Below are positions 1 through 10,583 of a stretch of DNA of 64,000 bases, piece by piece. Origin of the DNA: Teratosphaeria epicoccoides (lineage: Eukaryota; Ascomycota; Dothideomycetes; Mycosphaerellales; Teratosphaeriaceae); NCBI GenBank assembly GCA_021401465.1, contig JADDMT010000017.1, positions 310,001-374,000 on the forward strand, given 5' to 3'. The translations under genes were made by a program, and so were the position numbers. The notes beneath the pieces are model-generated. The model ran no database searches and was not told the DNA's origin. It was given only the letters and a program-made list of their open reading frames with translations. The number at the start of each line of letters is the position of its first letter. Position 1 is the stretch's first letter.

Positions 1-329
1 GCACGGCGGCCTTTTGGAACACAATTGAACGGCCGTTGACGGGTCATTCTTGAGGGCAGTGATGACTCAATGGCATGTCGACGGCAGACCAATTGGTCGG
101 CGGCTTGCCCTCAAGGTGACATCCGGGGGATTGGCTGACACGGCCTGGTCTGATTGACATGTGTGTGACGATTTGACGCCAGAAATTTCGTCTGAAGCGG
201 GAAGCCAGTTGACGCTGGGGCCACTGGTCTCAATATGCTCCGTATACAAGCAGGGTTCACTGCCCCTGACATGTCTCTGACGCCGTACGCCACGCCTTTC
301 GCTCACAATGCTTGCCAAGAAAACAGCGA
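1..329. other. Intergenic, no gene seen
   Basis: Flank downstream of the ESCRT-III gene on the minus strand. Only short overlapping open frames on both strands with no recognisable protein similarity. It may hold the 3' UTR of the neighbouring gene or the edge of a gene outside the window. Confidence 0.5.
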
Positions 330-1071
330 CTAGCTCTTCAGTGCCTCCAATCTGCCTCTCATTTGCGCCAGCATCTCCTCTGAGTCCAGCTCTTCCTCGG
401 CAGGTAAGTCTGGCTCCGGCGCAACAGGCTCGGTGGGTACCTGTGCAGCTAGAGTCTGCACTCTATCCTTCAATACCTCGCCCAGGATCTTATCAACTTC
501 TGCTTCCGCCTCCTCGTCGTCTTCCAGAAGCTCATCCTGAGCTATTGTGTCACTGACCATCTCTTCAATAATGCCTGCCTTGACCAATTCCTGCGATAGT
601 TCGCGCATGGTTCCTGTCAGCTCTGGTAGCTTGATTAATGTGTTGACGTCCTTCATGATGCCTGTGCTCTTCTTGATGCTGCCCTCGATCTTCTTCATCG
701 CAAACGCCTCGTTGACTTGCATGCGTACACTCTCCAACGTTGCTTTACTCGTCGCTAGCCGTTGCTCTTGCCGCCGTACTCGGATGAGCTCTTTCGCGAA
801 TATCCGTGTCTCGGCTTTGGCGTGTTGTGCTTGAGAGGGGTTGCGTTGGGCGCGTTTCGATGCCTGAACGATGAAGTTTCTTGTCTTGTACTCCAGCTTC
901 TTCAGATTGTCCAGCTCACGATCGAGCTTTCGTGCATTTGAGCGTACCATGGAATTGCATTTCTGCTTCTGTAACAGCGGTCAGTCTTCCTGACAACTAT
1001 CAGCACGGCGGTAGTAGAATGACCTGTTCCTCGGGGCTAGGCCCATAGAAGAACCGTCGTGCGGCGTCCAT
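330..1071 (-). CDS. VPS24: ESCRT-III subunit Vps24 (CHMP3-like)
   Basis: Snf7-family protein of the ESCRT-III filament that drives vesicle budding and scission at multivesicular endosomes. Two exons, 1071-1024 and 968-330, joined over a 55-nt GT-AG intron (1023-969), give 228 residues, the usual length for Vps24. The first exon encodes a 16-residue start ending FYGPSPEEQ, the short N-terminal segment before helix 1 in Vps24 proteins; without this exon the protein would begin inside helix 1. A basic N-terminal half is followed by the conserved LPELTGTMRELSQELVKAG stretch (about residues 132-150), which separates Vps24 from Vps2 and Snf7, then an acidic linker. The C-terminus (MRGRLEALKS) fits the MIM1 motif that binds the Vps4 MIT domain. 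The similarity is from family knowledge, not a search. Vps2 is the nearest alternative but less likely. Confidence 0.92.
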
Positions 1072-1713
1072 TGAGCAATGTGTATTCGCCTGCGGAGGCG
1101 GAGACACCAGAGCGGGAGTTGCAGTCCTGCCGTTGAAAGAAGTCTTCAACGCATCTTCTGACTCTCACGCATGTGACAGAGGTGCCTGATCTGAGCGCCG
1201 GTGACGTTGCACGCTGACTTTGACGTTGTGCTCCGAACGGAACTTGATATTTGTAAGCCAATGTATCGAGCAATTGGTGGATTGACGGCAGTGAGGCCCG
1301 GCCGGCACCCCATTCGGCTTCTAACTGTACACCCATCTTGAACCTAATGTTCAAGCTTTGGCGGGGCTCACAGGGCAGGTCTCATTTTCGCTGCTGGTGC
1401 ATGATGTGCGAATCTCTCATCTATACTGACAATTGACAATATCGCGGTGACATTCAGAGACGTCCTCAGCCAGCATTGGAGTCTTCAAGCCAGAGACGTG
1501 CCTTCCGAATCGAGAAGGTTCGGTCTAATAAGAGCCGATCCTGACGCATTGACCTCCGACAGCATTCGAGAAGCTCATCGAAGCAAACAACGCTCCAAAT
1601 ATCAAGAGCTTCAGCCGCAATAATAGCCCTCTGCCCAAGTATATCTGAGGCCTATCTTTGCAGATCAACAATTAAACCTCCTTTCATAGACCACGGACTG
1701 GACTATCGCAAAC
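1072..1713. other. Shared upstream region of VPS24 and p23
   Basis: Divergent promoter region between the VPS24 start and the p23 start, 642 bases. No credible coding sequence. It contains heat-shock-element-like repeats on the p23 side, listed separately. Confidence 0.6.
1514..1582 (+). promoter_or_regulatory. Candidate heat shock elements upstream of p23
   Basis: Two nGAAn/nTTCn clusters lie about 130-200 nt before the p23 start codon. GAAGGTTC is at 1514-1521. TTCGAGAA is at 1565-1572, with a further GAA at 1580-1582 that is in 5-bp register with one unit missing, a gapped HSE arrangement. Hsf1 is known to control Hsp90 co-chaperones in fungi, so the location makes sense, but short pentamers occur by chance. 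Confidence 0.35.
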
Positions 1714-2501
1714 ATGAGTACAGTACCCAAGACAACCGACACTGCAAAGCAGGGTGACACGATTACTCCCGAAGGTAGGTCGAGCCAACATTCGATCAAC
1801 CGCCGCGGTGCGCATGACTGACATCCACGCAGTCACTTGGGCACAGCGTTCCTCAAAGACCGATGCCGAGAAGAATCACGTCTTTCTCACCATCGCCGTA
1901 CCTGACGTCGACCCCAAGAAGATTAAACTGGACGTCCAGCCGACCTTCCTCGACTTCAGCGGCTACTCAGAGAGCAAGAAGGCGAACTACCATGTCAAGC
2001 TAGAATTCTATGGCGAGATCGACCCGGCAGCGAGTAAGGTCAACCACAGCGGCAGAGCCGTGGAGATGGTGCTGCAGAAGAAGGAGCTGAATGAGGAGTA
2101 TTGGCCGAGGTTACTCAAGGACAAGGCGAAGGTTCATTTCCTCAAGACAGACTTTGACAAGGTGAGAATAGCCCATGCTTGCGGGATGAGAAAGACAAGC
2201 GGCTAACGAGAATTTTCAGTGGGTCGACGAGGACGAGCAGGACGCGATACCCGACGACGATGACTACATGTCACGTATGGGTGGCATGCCAGGCGGTATG
2301 GGCGGTGATGGCGGATTCGGCGGCATTGACTTCAGCAAGCTCGGTGGCGCAGGCGGCATGGGTGGCATGGATGATATGGGAGGTGACGAGGGCGATGAGG
2401 AGGACGAAGAGGACATGCCAGAGCACGAAGGCGAGGAGAACGGCGACGCAAAGGAGGGCGCGGCAAAGGCTGGTTCGAGCAAGATTGAGGAGGTCGAATG
2501 A
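1714..2501 (+). CDS. SBA1: Hsp90 co-chaperone p23 / Sba1
   Basis: CS-domain co-chaperone that binds the ATP-bound Hsp90 dimer and slows its ATPase. Three exons (1714-1774, 1833-2161, 2220-2501) with introns of 58 nt each give 223 residues. Exon 1 encodes a short polar leader. The CS domain starts at VTWAQRSS, created exactly by the first splice, and runs to the second splice at FDK/WVDEDEQD; the WVDEDEQD block is typical of p23. The C-terminal third is Gly/Met-rich and then strongly acidic (about residues 145-210), the usual disordered p23 tail. The start at 1714 is the only ATG that gives an in-frame first exon. The gene is divergent from VPS24. Candidate heat shock elements lie upstream. 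Confidence 0.93.
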
Positions 2502-3178
2502 GCCGAGCCGACACGAAGAGAGTGCAGATCTCCAAAGGGTGGAGTGGTTGGGTGGCAAATGCTGCATATCGACCATCGATCCAAGCCTCATGACTTATCA
2601 TAGGATCTGAGGTCGTGCCCGTGCGATAACGTCACGATCCTAATCACAGCATCATGATTTTCATCAAACACTGAATTTCATCAAACACTGAATTTCGTGT
2701 CGTCTTTGTCCATGCCCGGCGCCTCTGCACGACACTGACCTACTGATCTCTCTTCCTCACATCGTTCCAATGGCCGCTTCACATCATCTTCAGATAATCA
2801 CCGTTCCGCAATACATCCAAATAGACCGGAGTGCCCCTGTGGTATTCGCAGTGGCAAACCGCGCGCTTAGGAAAAAGGCGAGCAGGGTGTGGTGTATTTG
2901 CAGGACTATGATATAGGAACACTGAAAACGTCAATATCGGCAACTTTCATACTTGCCGGCTTTCGCGAGTCGTTGCAATTCCGGTCTACGACTGGGCTAT
3001 CTGTTTCAGAAAGGGAAAGAGACACGAAATATATTTCATTGCTTCAAATGTCGCCTCATGCAAGATCGTCTAGTGGGTTCGCAATGTCTATACAACTTTG
3101 TTCTGGTTTGGAGCGGTCTAACGCACTCATATAGGCTAGCTGCCGTCGCCTGTGAATAGTGTGATCTCAACATGCACA
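2502..3178. other. Convergent intergenic region
   Basis: Lies between the 3' ends of p23 and PRP43, so it should hold both 3' UTRs and polyadenylation signals. Short frames at 2889-3159 have no recognisable content. It includes a 17-bp tandem duplication, listed separately. Confidence 0.5.
2660..2693. repeat. 17-bp perfect tandem duplication
   Basis: The unit TTCATCAAACACTGAAT occurs twice head to tail at 2660-2676 and 2677-2693 and is followed by a partial third start (TTC). It lies about 160 nt after the p23 stop codon, probably in or just beyond the 3' UTR. Confidence 0.9.
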
Positions 3179-5488
3179 TCACCGCCCGAGAGCTGCTCTC
3201 CTGCTCATCTTATCCCTAATCCGCTGAAGACTCGTCCTGACCTCCCCCTTCTCGAAGCTATCAACATCATAGTACGTTGGCGCAATGTCCAGCAGCCACT
3301 CAGGCTTGCAGGCGGTGACCGTCCGAATATAGTTCTTCGATGTGAGCACGAATTCATTGTAGAGCACCCATTCGCTGTCCTGACCCAGCACAGTAGATGG
3401 GTGCAGAAGCACGCTCTGATTGTCCTTGACGGTGACATAGGTCTTTCCTGAGCTGTCCTTCTTGGCAACTTGCATGAAGAAGCCGGCAACCAGGGCGCGG
3501 CGGATGTTCTCGTAGTACTTCTTGTCCTCGAATGGCGTAGAAACCAGCTCAACCTCTTCACGCTCCATGATGCGTTTGAGCTGCTGACGCACATTGTCGC
3601 ATTGCTGGAGGGCACGGTAGTTGAGAAAGTGATCATGACACCACTGCTTCGGGTTCTCCTGAGCAGCTGGAGACTTGAATGCGTGGTAAACATTCAGCAT
3701 GGTGAGATGATCACCATCCTGGTGTGCAAACAGGTCCTTCATCTCGTCCGCCCGCTTGCGAGCAGCAGCAGGTCTAACAAACACTTGCGGAACTGAGAGC
3801 AAAGCGGTGATGGAGAGGATCTCGTTGCTGCAGTAGAACTCAGGTGAGGAGATGAGCATGACTGCCAACGCAGGATCAAGCGGGAAGTCCGAGGCCAGCT
3901 TCCCAAGGGCCGTCAACTCGCCCTCATCGTCTAGGCAGGCAAGATAGTTGAGCTCTTCTAGGGCACGCATGAGTGTCTCTGGCGCTGGTGGATCCATCAA
4001 GTCGAAGTGGACAAGGTCATCGATACCAAGCTTCTTCAGCTCAAGCACCGTACTGGCTAAGTTTGAGCGCAGGATCTCAGGGTATGACTGGTCAATGAGC
4101 TCTTTTTTGAAAGCGGCCTCAGTGTATAGACGGAAGCACTTGCCAGGTCTTGTACGACCTGCACGACCGGCTCTTTGTTGTGCGGATGCCTTGCTGATGG
4201 GTGAAACGAGCAGGGACTCAACACGAATGCGCGGGTTGTAGACCTTCTGTTTGCTGAAGCCAGGGTCGACGACGTAGACGATGCCATCGATAGTAAGCGA
4301 GGTCTCGGCAATGTTGGTAGAGACGATGCATTTTCTACCAGGCCTGCCGCCAGGCCTGTACGGCTTAGGCGCGGGCTCAAAGATCTTCTGTTGTTGTGCT
4401 GGAGGCAGAGAACCGTACAGCGCGTAACATTTGAGGGGCCCGGCATCTGCTTCTCGAACCATTTCATCGGCCTCGAGATTGATCTTCCGCACTGCATCTT
4501 CAATTTCCTCTTCACCAGTTAAGAACAGGAGGATGTCGCCCTCTGGCTCAGTGGCGTGGATCTGCAGCACTGTCCGTAACGCAGCCTCGACGTAATCTCT
4601 CTCCGGCTCTGGTGTGTAGAAGATCTCGACAGGATGTGTCCGACCCGGCACAGCCAGCAGTGGCGCATTCAAGAAGTACTTTTGGAACTTTTGCGCATCC
4701 AAGGTGGCAGACATGATGATCAACTTGAGATCTGGCCGCCTCTTCACCACCTCTTTGAGTAAGCCCATGAGAATGTCTGTAGCTAGAGTACGTTCGTGCG
4801 CCTCGTCCAGAATGATCGTAGAATATCTCGTCAAGTCATGGTCGTTCATTGCCTCCCGCAACAGCATACCATCCGTCATGTACTTCATTATCGTCTTTGG
4901 ACTCGTCAAATCCTCAAAACGAATACTGTAACCCACTTCTTCACCAAGCGTCACATCCATCTCCTGCGCCACGCGCTGCGCGACTGACATGGCAGCCACA
5001 CGACGAGGCTGGGTACAAGCCACCATCTTGCCGTGCTCTTGCGGTAGGTCGTCGTACAACACAAACTGCGGAATCTGTGTTGTTTTACCAGAGCCAGTCT
5101 CGCCGACGAATACCAGGATCTGCGACTTCTGGTACAGATCCAAAAACTCTTGCCGTTGTGCATGCACCGGAAGGCCCCGTCGTGTCTTGAGGATGCCGAA
5201 GTACCGATCAGAGAGCTGGCTACCTTTGAAGAAGTTGACTGGCCCATCCTCTGCTTGTTGCGCCTGCTTCGCGCTTGTATGGTGACGCTTTAGTGCGAGT
5301 CCATTTGCGTTGCCGCCTTTGGGGCCATTCGATGCGCCGCCGTCAAGACTGGCGCCGCCATTGTTGTCGCCATGCATATGTGCCAAATACGGATTCGCGC
5401 TGTCGTCAGTGACTCTGCGACCGTCGCCGACCTTCTGGCGCTTGAAGCGGGATGTGCGTTCTTCGGCCATGGTCGCTGTGTCTGTCAT
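3179..5488 (-). CDS. PRP43: DEAH-box RNA helicase Prp43 (DHX15)
   Basis: ATP-dependent RNA helicase that releases the lariat-intron spliceosome and also acts in ribosome biogenesis. Single-exon gene, 769 residues from the first ATG at 5488, close to the 767 of yeast Prp43. Visible motifs: Walker A GETGSGKT (residues 129-136), DEAH (228-231), SAT (260-262), and motif VI QRAGRAGR (438-445), then the winged-helix, ratchet and OB-fold region ending before a short basic tail. The N-terminal 90 residues are polar and end in a KRHHTS segment like that of Prp43. A second ATG at 5470, in strong context, would shorten the protein by six residues and may be the true start. The frame also stays open a little upstream of 5488, but only from a TTG codon. 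Confidence 0.96.
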   Translation of the reverse strand: MTDTATMAEERTSRFKRQKVGDGRRVTDDSANPYLAHMHGDNNGGASLDGGASNGPKGGNANGLALKRHHTSAKQAQQAEDGPVNFFKGSQLSDRYFGILKTRRGLPVHAQRQEFLDLYQKSQILVFVGETGSGKTTQIPQFVLYDDLPQEHGKMVACTQPRRVAAMSVAQRVAQEMDVTLGEEVGYSIRFEDLTSPKTIMKYMTDGMLLREAMNDHDLTRYSTIILDEAHERTLATDILMGLLKEVVKRRPDLKLIIMSATLDAQKFQKYFLNAPLLAVPGRTHPVEIFYTPEPERDYVEAALRTVLQIHATEPEGDILLFLTGEEEIEDAVRKINLEADEMVREADAGPLKCYALYGSLPPAQQQKIFEPAPKPYRPGGRPGRKCIVSTNIAETSLTIDGIVYVVDPGFSKQKVYNPRIRVESLLVSPISKASAQQRAGRAGRTRPGKCFRLYTEAAFKKELIDQSYPEILRSNLASTVLELKKLGIDDLVHFDLMDPPAPETLMRALEELNYLACLDDEGELTALGKLASDFPLDPALAVMLISSPEFYCSNEILSITALLSVPQVFVRPAAARKRADEMKDLFAHQDGDHLTMLNVYHAFKSPAAQENPKQWCHDHFLNYRALQQCDNVRQQLKRIMEREEVELVSTPFEDKKYYENIRRALVAGFFMQVAKKDSSGKTYVTVKDNQSVLLHPSTVLGQDSEWVLYNEFVLTSKNYIRTVTACKPEWLLDIAPTYYDVDSFEKGEVRTSLQRIRDKMSRRAALGR

Positions 5489-5842
5489 GTCAGTGACTTT
5501 GGGAAAGCGCGAGTTTCTCAAAAATTGACGCGAGTCAACCGTGGAGCCTCAGGCAGCGAACTATTTGTGGCCATGCTCCACCGCACCGTGTTACTTCGTA
5601 TGAAATGGCTCTCGCCTCACTTCATGATACCGTAAGCTCGGGCACAGGTCGGAAAGTACTCATGTTGAAGCAATCTCCCTTCCAACGCAGTCACAGGGTT
5701 ACATACGATGTCCACTAGAGCACGACTAGCTGATCAAGCACGACCACTGTATCATGCGGACCCATGATCATACCTTACGCGCATCGAGCAGGCTCTGCAA
5801 CGGCAAAGCTTCAGTGGCTCGACACCCACATCCATAGTAGCC
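5489..5842. other. Divergent promoter region PRP43 / F-box gene
   Basis: 354 bases between two divergent start codons. No coding signal seen and no clear TATA box or known regulatory repeat recognised. Confidence 0.5.
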
Positions 5843-7219
5843 ATGGCATTTTCTGATCTTCCGGCTGAGCTCATGAGTCGCGTCTCTTCATATCTGGATC
5901 CCACAGCAGCTCTTTACTTCCGCCTAACGTGTCGTGAAGTATTCGACAAAACCTACTATGACTTTCAGGACCGCGTCCGCGCCTCTTTTTCGGCCATGAA
6001 TACCGAGGGTCTGCATATCCTGTCCAAAATCAGCAAAGACGCTCGCCTTGCTCCAGGAATACGCATTCTACGCCTTAGTGTCTATGCCTTGGCCGACGGA
6101 TTGAACATAAACAAGCGACGCGTGAGGAAGCAAGACAAGAGACCAGGCATCTTGGCTCGGTATCGAGCTGCATATCAGCAAGGAGATGAGTTCCTGATGT
6201 CGGGCAAAGCAGCTCTCTGCTTAGAGCAGATTTTAACTCGACTTCCATCCATCGACGGTTTCGAGATCGGCGAATGGTGCTCCGAAAGAGCATCGTTGTC
6301 AGCATTGACGGCCACAGGACGCGGTCTCCAGGATTCTCGTGATCTGGACCACTATCTGTGCCGACCTTACAATCGATCAAGTAGTTGCTGGGACAGGAGA
6401 ATTACCGAAGTCTTCAGTGCGGTCCTCTCCGCCCTTTCCTTCATGAAGATACGTATGAAACGACTCAGTGTGGTTCTACATGAGCCAGGCATGCTATTTG
6501 GAGTGGATGCATCTCGCATGCCTATATTTCCCAAAGCCGACAAACCAGCCTGGCTGAGTGGTCTCGAGACTGCTCTGAAGGACCTGGAGGAAATGCGGTT
6601 CTCGATACACCATACCAGTCAACACGACTCTTTCTCGTGGCACACGCGCAGCGCGACATGGTTAATAGATTTCATCGCGATCATGCCTGGATTACGACGC
6701 CTACAGTTGTCTTCGACCTGTATGGACCTTCACGTATTAACGACATGCTCAAGGAACCCAATATCAGCTGTTCTAGCCAAGGTACACCTAGCGACTCTGC
6801 AGCACTTTGAACTGACCAATGCTACCGTCCTTGACACGGATTTGCAACGCTTTCTCGTTGCGCACGCTTCGACAGTGGGTCAGCTACAACTCTCCCGCAT
6901 CGCTACCTGGGGACACGGCCTTACCTGCTGGTGGCAGATACTGCGCAAGCTTGACCAGCAGTCCTGGTCAAGTCTGCGGTATATTAAGCTTGCATGGCTA
7001 TACCAGCCAATTGATACGATGGTGATATTCACGACGAAGATCCCGGTAGCTGGAACGCTCTGCGCGTCATGCCCTAACGATCTACCATCTGCATCAGGGA
7101 AGATGAACTATGCCATTCCGCCTACCGAATGTCCACACGTTGTCTATGAGAGCACGCAAGGGCGGTGGCCGTCGGAGGCTGACTCTGCGCTGCGGAAGAT
7201 GAACATCCCAGGGGCATGA
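5843..7219 (+). CDS. F-box domain protein
   Basis: Probable substrate-recognition subunit of an SCF ubiquitin ligase. Single exon, 458 residues, starting at ATG 5843. The N-terminal 40 residues have an F-box pattern (FSDLPAELMSRVSSYLD followed by YFRLTCREVFD), the part that should contact Skp1. The remainder has scattered leucine-rich segments (for example IRILRLSVYAL, MKRLSVVLHE, LRRLQLSSTCMDL) that could be divergent LRRs but do not form a clear repeat. Fungal genomes carry many such F-box proteins with fast-evolving C-terminal halves, and I cannot name a substrate. It stands alone between PRP43 and a convergent carboxylesterase whose stop is only 50 bases away. Confidence 0.75.
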   Translation: MAFSDLPAELMSRVSSYLDPTAALYFRLTCREVFDKTYYDFQDRVRASFSAMNTEGLHILSKISKDARLAPGIRILRLSVYALADGLNINKRRVRKQDKRPGILARYRAAYQQGDEFLMSGKAALCLEQILTRLPSIDGFEIGEWCSERASLSALTATGRGLQDSRDLDHYLCRPYNRSSSCWDRRITEVFSAVLSALSFMKIRMKRLSVVLHEPGMLFGVDASRMPIFPKADKPAWLSGLETALKDLEEMRFSIHHTSQHDSFSWHTRSATWLIDFIAIMPGLRRLQLSSTCMDLHVLTTCSRNPISAVLAKVHLATLQHFELTNATVLDTDLQRFLVAHASTVGQLQLSRIATWGHGLTCWWQILRKLDQQSWSSLRYIKLAWLYQPIDTMVIFTTKIPVAGTLCASCPNDLPSASGKMNYAIPPTECPHVVYESTQGRWPSEADSALRKMNIPGA

Positions 7220-7269
7220 CAAGAATACTCGGTGGACCCTTGCGGGGTATCAATGCATCATTACTTGTC

Positions 7270-8954
7270 CTAGAACGATGGACTGCAGTAAGCATCAATA
7301 ATCTCACCACTCTGCACACTGACCAATTCTGTCCCTCTGGCAAGCTCAATAAGCTTATCGTCGTCCGCAGTGACAGCAGGCCAAGTGAACGTCGTACCAT
7401 TCGGCAAAGGCGCAATGGGGTCGCTGCCAGGACTTGCGGCGAAAGCCAGCCAGAGCGCCTCCATGAAATGGCTGACCTCATACTCATATAGCGTCGAGTT
7501 CCCGCGAGGCTCACAGTGCGTGCCAAAGAGCAGAGGCAGCTCAGCGCTATGGTAAGCACCAAACCACGAGACAGGAGACGTATTGTCAAAGACTCCCGAA
7601 TACCGATATCGATACGTCGTCAACCCAGCCAATGCACGATTCTCGACTTCGTGGCCGGTCGGGCAGGCAATGACATCTTGAGTGATGTTATATAGCGCCG
7701 CCGCCCCTGGGCCGTCAGATGTGTAGTCCACGAAACCTGCACCCTCATCTGCATTAGACCCGAAGATCGCAGGCACCTTGGCGATCAGACCTTTCGCAGC
7801 GCGGTCCGTGTAGTTCGCGAATACTGTGACGTCGTCTGTGATCTTGTTGAACTTGATGGCAGGCGAGCGTGCGCTGATCGTATACAGGGAGAGCACATTC
7901 TCGATTGCTGCTGCGGGTACTTTGCGGACACAGTCGACCTCTGCTGTGGCATTCAAGTCGCTACAGCCGACGAGCGAAGCAAGATAAGTGAAGTTTGTTT
8001 GGGCATAGTCGGCTGAGCCGCTGATGGACGGTGATCCAGAGTCCGCTGAGATGCCTTTGATGATGGGGTCATCGGGATAGGCGTAGGGGTAGAGGGAGAC
8101 GCTGGCGCCGCCCGCACTCTGGCCCCAGAAGATGATGTGCTCTGGATCACCGCCGAATGCTGCTATGTTGTCTCTTGTCCATTCGAGGCTGCGACATGGA
8201 AATTCAGCTGGGAGCCGGCTTTGGACCATATGCATGGCACTCACACAAGCCTCTGGTCCAATAATCCCACATTACGACTCTCAAGCCCTCTGGCGTTCGG
8301 AAAGCCAAAAACGTTGACTCGATAGCTGTTCAACGTGATCAACTCGCAGTGCCTCCAGTCGACAGCGTGCAGACTTACTTCATGCTGATGAGTATATGGC
8401 TCTGCGTCCGCTGGATCCACTGATCCGGAATCTTGTACAGCGAATTCGCACCACCACTCGTGAAACCGCCGCCAGGCACATAGACAAAGACCGGCCACTT
8501 GCCCCAATTAGCAGCTGATGCCTCCGGCGCCCAGATATCGATGTAAAGGCAGTCTAGGACCGGCAACAAATCAGCAACGTGCCCACCTTGCTTCTCTCTG
8601 GACTTCACCTTCAGACTGTCCACCATCGACTAAGAACTGTGACAAGACTTCCGTATATATGGTACTGGTATTCGTGTACTGCTGCATACAAGATGGCGCA
8701 AAGGCAGTAGTATTCAACAAAGTCTCCGCGCGAGACTTTGCCTTGGGAGGAGCGAAGCGGAGGTCCCCAATCGGCGGCTCTGCATATGGAACACCCAGCC
8801 ATTGTCGCACATTGGGCGCTGTTGAGTTGACAAAGCCGTTCATTTGTCCTGAGGTCGTGGAGATGCTCAGGCCAGCGTCGTTGCATTGGGCAGGGGAGCA
8901 GAGGCCGAGGGCAGCCAGCAGAGCAAGACAGGAGGACTGGTGAAATCGTGCCAT
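7270..8954 (-). CDS. Secreted type-B carboxylesterase/lipase
   Basis: Alpha/beta-hydrolase that cleaves carboxylic esters; the natural substrate cannot be inferred. Four exons (8954-8609, 8553-8379, 8325-8245, 8188-7270) with introns of 55, 53 and 56 nt encode 506 residues, normal for the family. All three joins restore family motifs: SE/DCLYIDIWAP, ISMN/YRVNVFGFP and DQRLV/LEWTRDNIAAFGGDP. The catalytic triad is visible: Ser225 in GQSAGG, Glu349 in NADEGAGF and His414 in GAYHSAELP. The N-terminus (MARFHQSSCLALLAALGLCSP) is a signal peptide, and several N-x-S/T sites suggest a glycosylated secreted enzyme. An alternative acceptor in intron 2 would add five or six residues but breaks the conserved MNYRVN block. 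The gene is convergent with the F-box gene. Confidence 0.92.
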
Positions 8955-10583
8955 GGTGCGGTCGTCTGGTCAGGAAAGTCTCTGCCGCAATGCTATGTAC
9001 CTACCTCGACCTTTATACAGAAGTCGTACCAGAGAGGTCGGCTTCATACATCTTTCTGGTCCCGAGACCCCTGAATACAGGTGCCTGCCATTTTCCTCAC
9101 TTGCTATTGCCGACCGCGCCTCGTCTCACCGACCTGCTGCGCTCTGCTGCATATGTGGTCAGGATCTCCACTGAGGACGAAAGTGCAATGCGGAGTATTG
9201 GGGCTCCAAAATGTCGGCAAGTCGAATTCAGCCTGATTCATGGAGAGATCGTCAAGGGTGCAGCGCGCCGGACGCAGTCATTATTGCCTGTGACGCTGTG
9301 CGAACCGAGGGTTGGTGACGATGAGAGCGGCATGATCAGAGGGCCGGGTAGAGGAACCGAAGAAGGCTCTACTGAACGCCGTGCGGCATGCACGCGCCAC
9401 AGTGATTTCGGAATGCTGTATTTGCTTGACACAATCAATGCTGCGAGCGCGACAAGCGACCACTGATGCACTACTTATTGCACAGTGCTGAGCAGTGTAC
9501 ACGAGAACGTGGACCTGTGTGGTGTCCATGCTGAACAGCCCAAAATACCATTGATGGATGAGTGGGCCATCAAGAATCCATTGTCCGGGACAGCACCGGC
9601 CCAAGCCGCACAAGCATCACACTTAGTTTCCGAGAGGACACCGCGCAGGCTGTTTGGTATTTGGGAGGATGAACATTGGCAATCTTGCTGCAGCCAAAAT
9701 ACCAGAGCCCGCGCGATGGTCAGGCCTCGGCCTCTCAAGCACCACGGTATGCCGCGCCCACGAACCTCAAGTCTGCGTCTCCTTCTCCAAGCCCCGGATG
9801 AGATCCGAGCTCTTGATGAAAGAAAATGAGCAAACAGCTCAGACATCCAACGCCGCCCACCCGAAAGAGCCGACCGAAGCCAGACGCCCCACCAGGACGA
9901 GATCATCGCCAGCCCGGAACCACAAGGGTCAAAGCGGGCTACCTATGGCATCACTCTAGGACAGCGTGGATATCATTCATCACAGCTGTTGGAGTCTGCG
10001 CCAAAAAAAAGTCAGCGACTGTGTGTGTGGTTGAGGAGGGGAGCGGAACTTCTTCTTACCTGTAGCTTCTTTAAGAAACACAGTTGTGGACGTACACTAT
10101 AGAAATGATTCTATCTGTGATAAGATGTCAGCATGCTATTTGTGTGAGTGGAGTGTGGGAGGTAGGGGTAGGCTTACGAAGTATCGTCAACGTGAGGAAG
10201 AGAAGAAGTTGCGAAGAGCTGCGAAATATTTATGTGAGCTGGAATGCGCTAGCACGGGCCTGGCGGGCGGGGCCGATGGAGAGCCTGAGGAAAATTTTCG
10301 ACCGCGTTGAGTCGCAAGTTTCGGGACGCACTCGGCTTTTGAGTCAAGTGGGGAGGTTGCTGGTGCAGCTGCTCGAGATGCCTCCTAAGAGGATTGGTAA
10401 AGTGAGTTGTCCGATCGATGAAATGCATCGCAGCCATGCAATGCGGGTATCAAGTGGTATGACATTGCGAGCAGGTTCCATGTCTGTACGAGATGGCGGA
10501 AAAAGACACAAACACATATGTGCAAGCCCGTAAACACAACACGCTCAAAAGCACACAACCATTGATGTCACAGCACACCCCTC
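8955..10583. other. Intergenic, no gene recognised
   Basis: About 1.6 kb between the carboxylesterase start and the Lon stop. Open frames of 70-150 codons occur on both strands (for example 9475-9906 minus and 10084-10533 plus), but they overlap one another, are Arg/Ser/Cys-rich and match no family I know. I see no repeats or transposon ends. Confidence 0.45.

Noticed and set aside
2264..2601. Several overlapping frames on both strands within the p23 3' exon
   Set aside because: Shadows created by the Gly/Met/Asp-rich repetitive coding sequence of p23 exon 3.
10084..10533. 149-codon plus-strand frame
   Set aside because: No domain, overlapping frames on both strands, Arg/Ser/Cys-rich like random translation.
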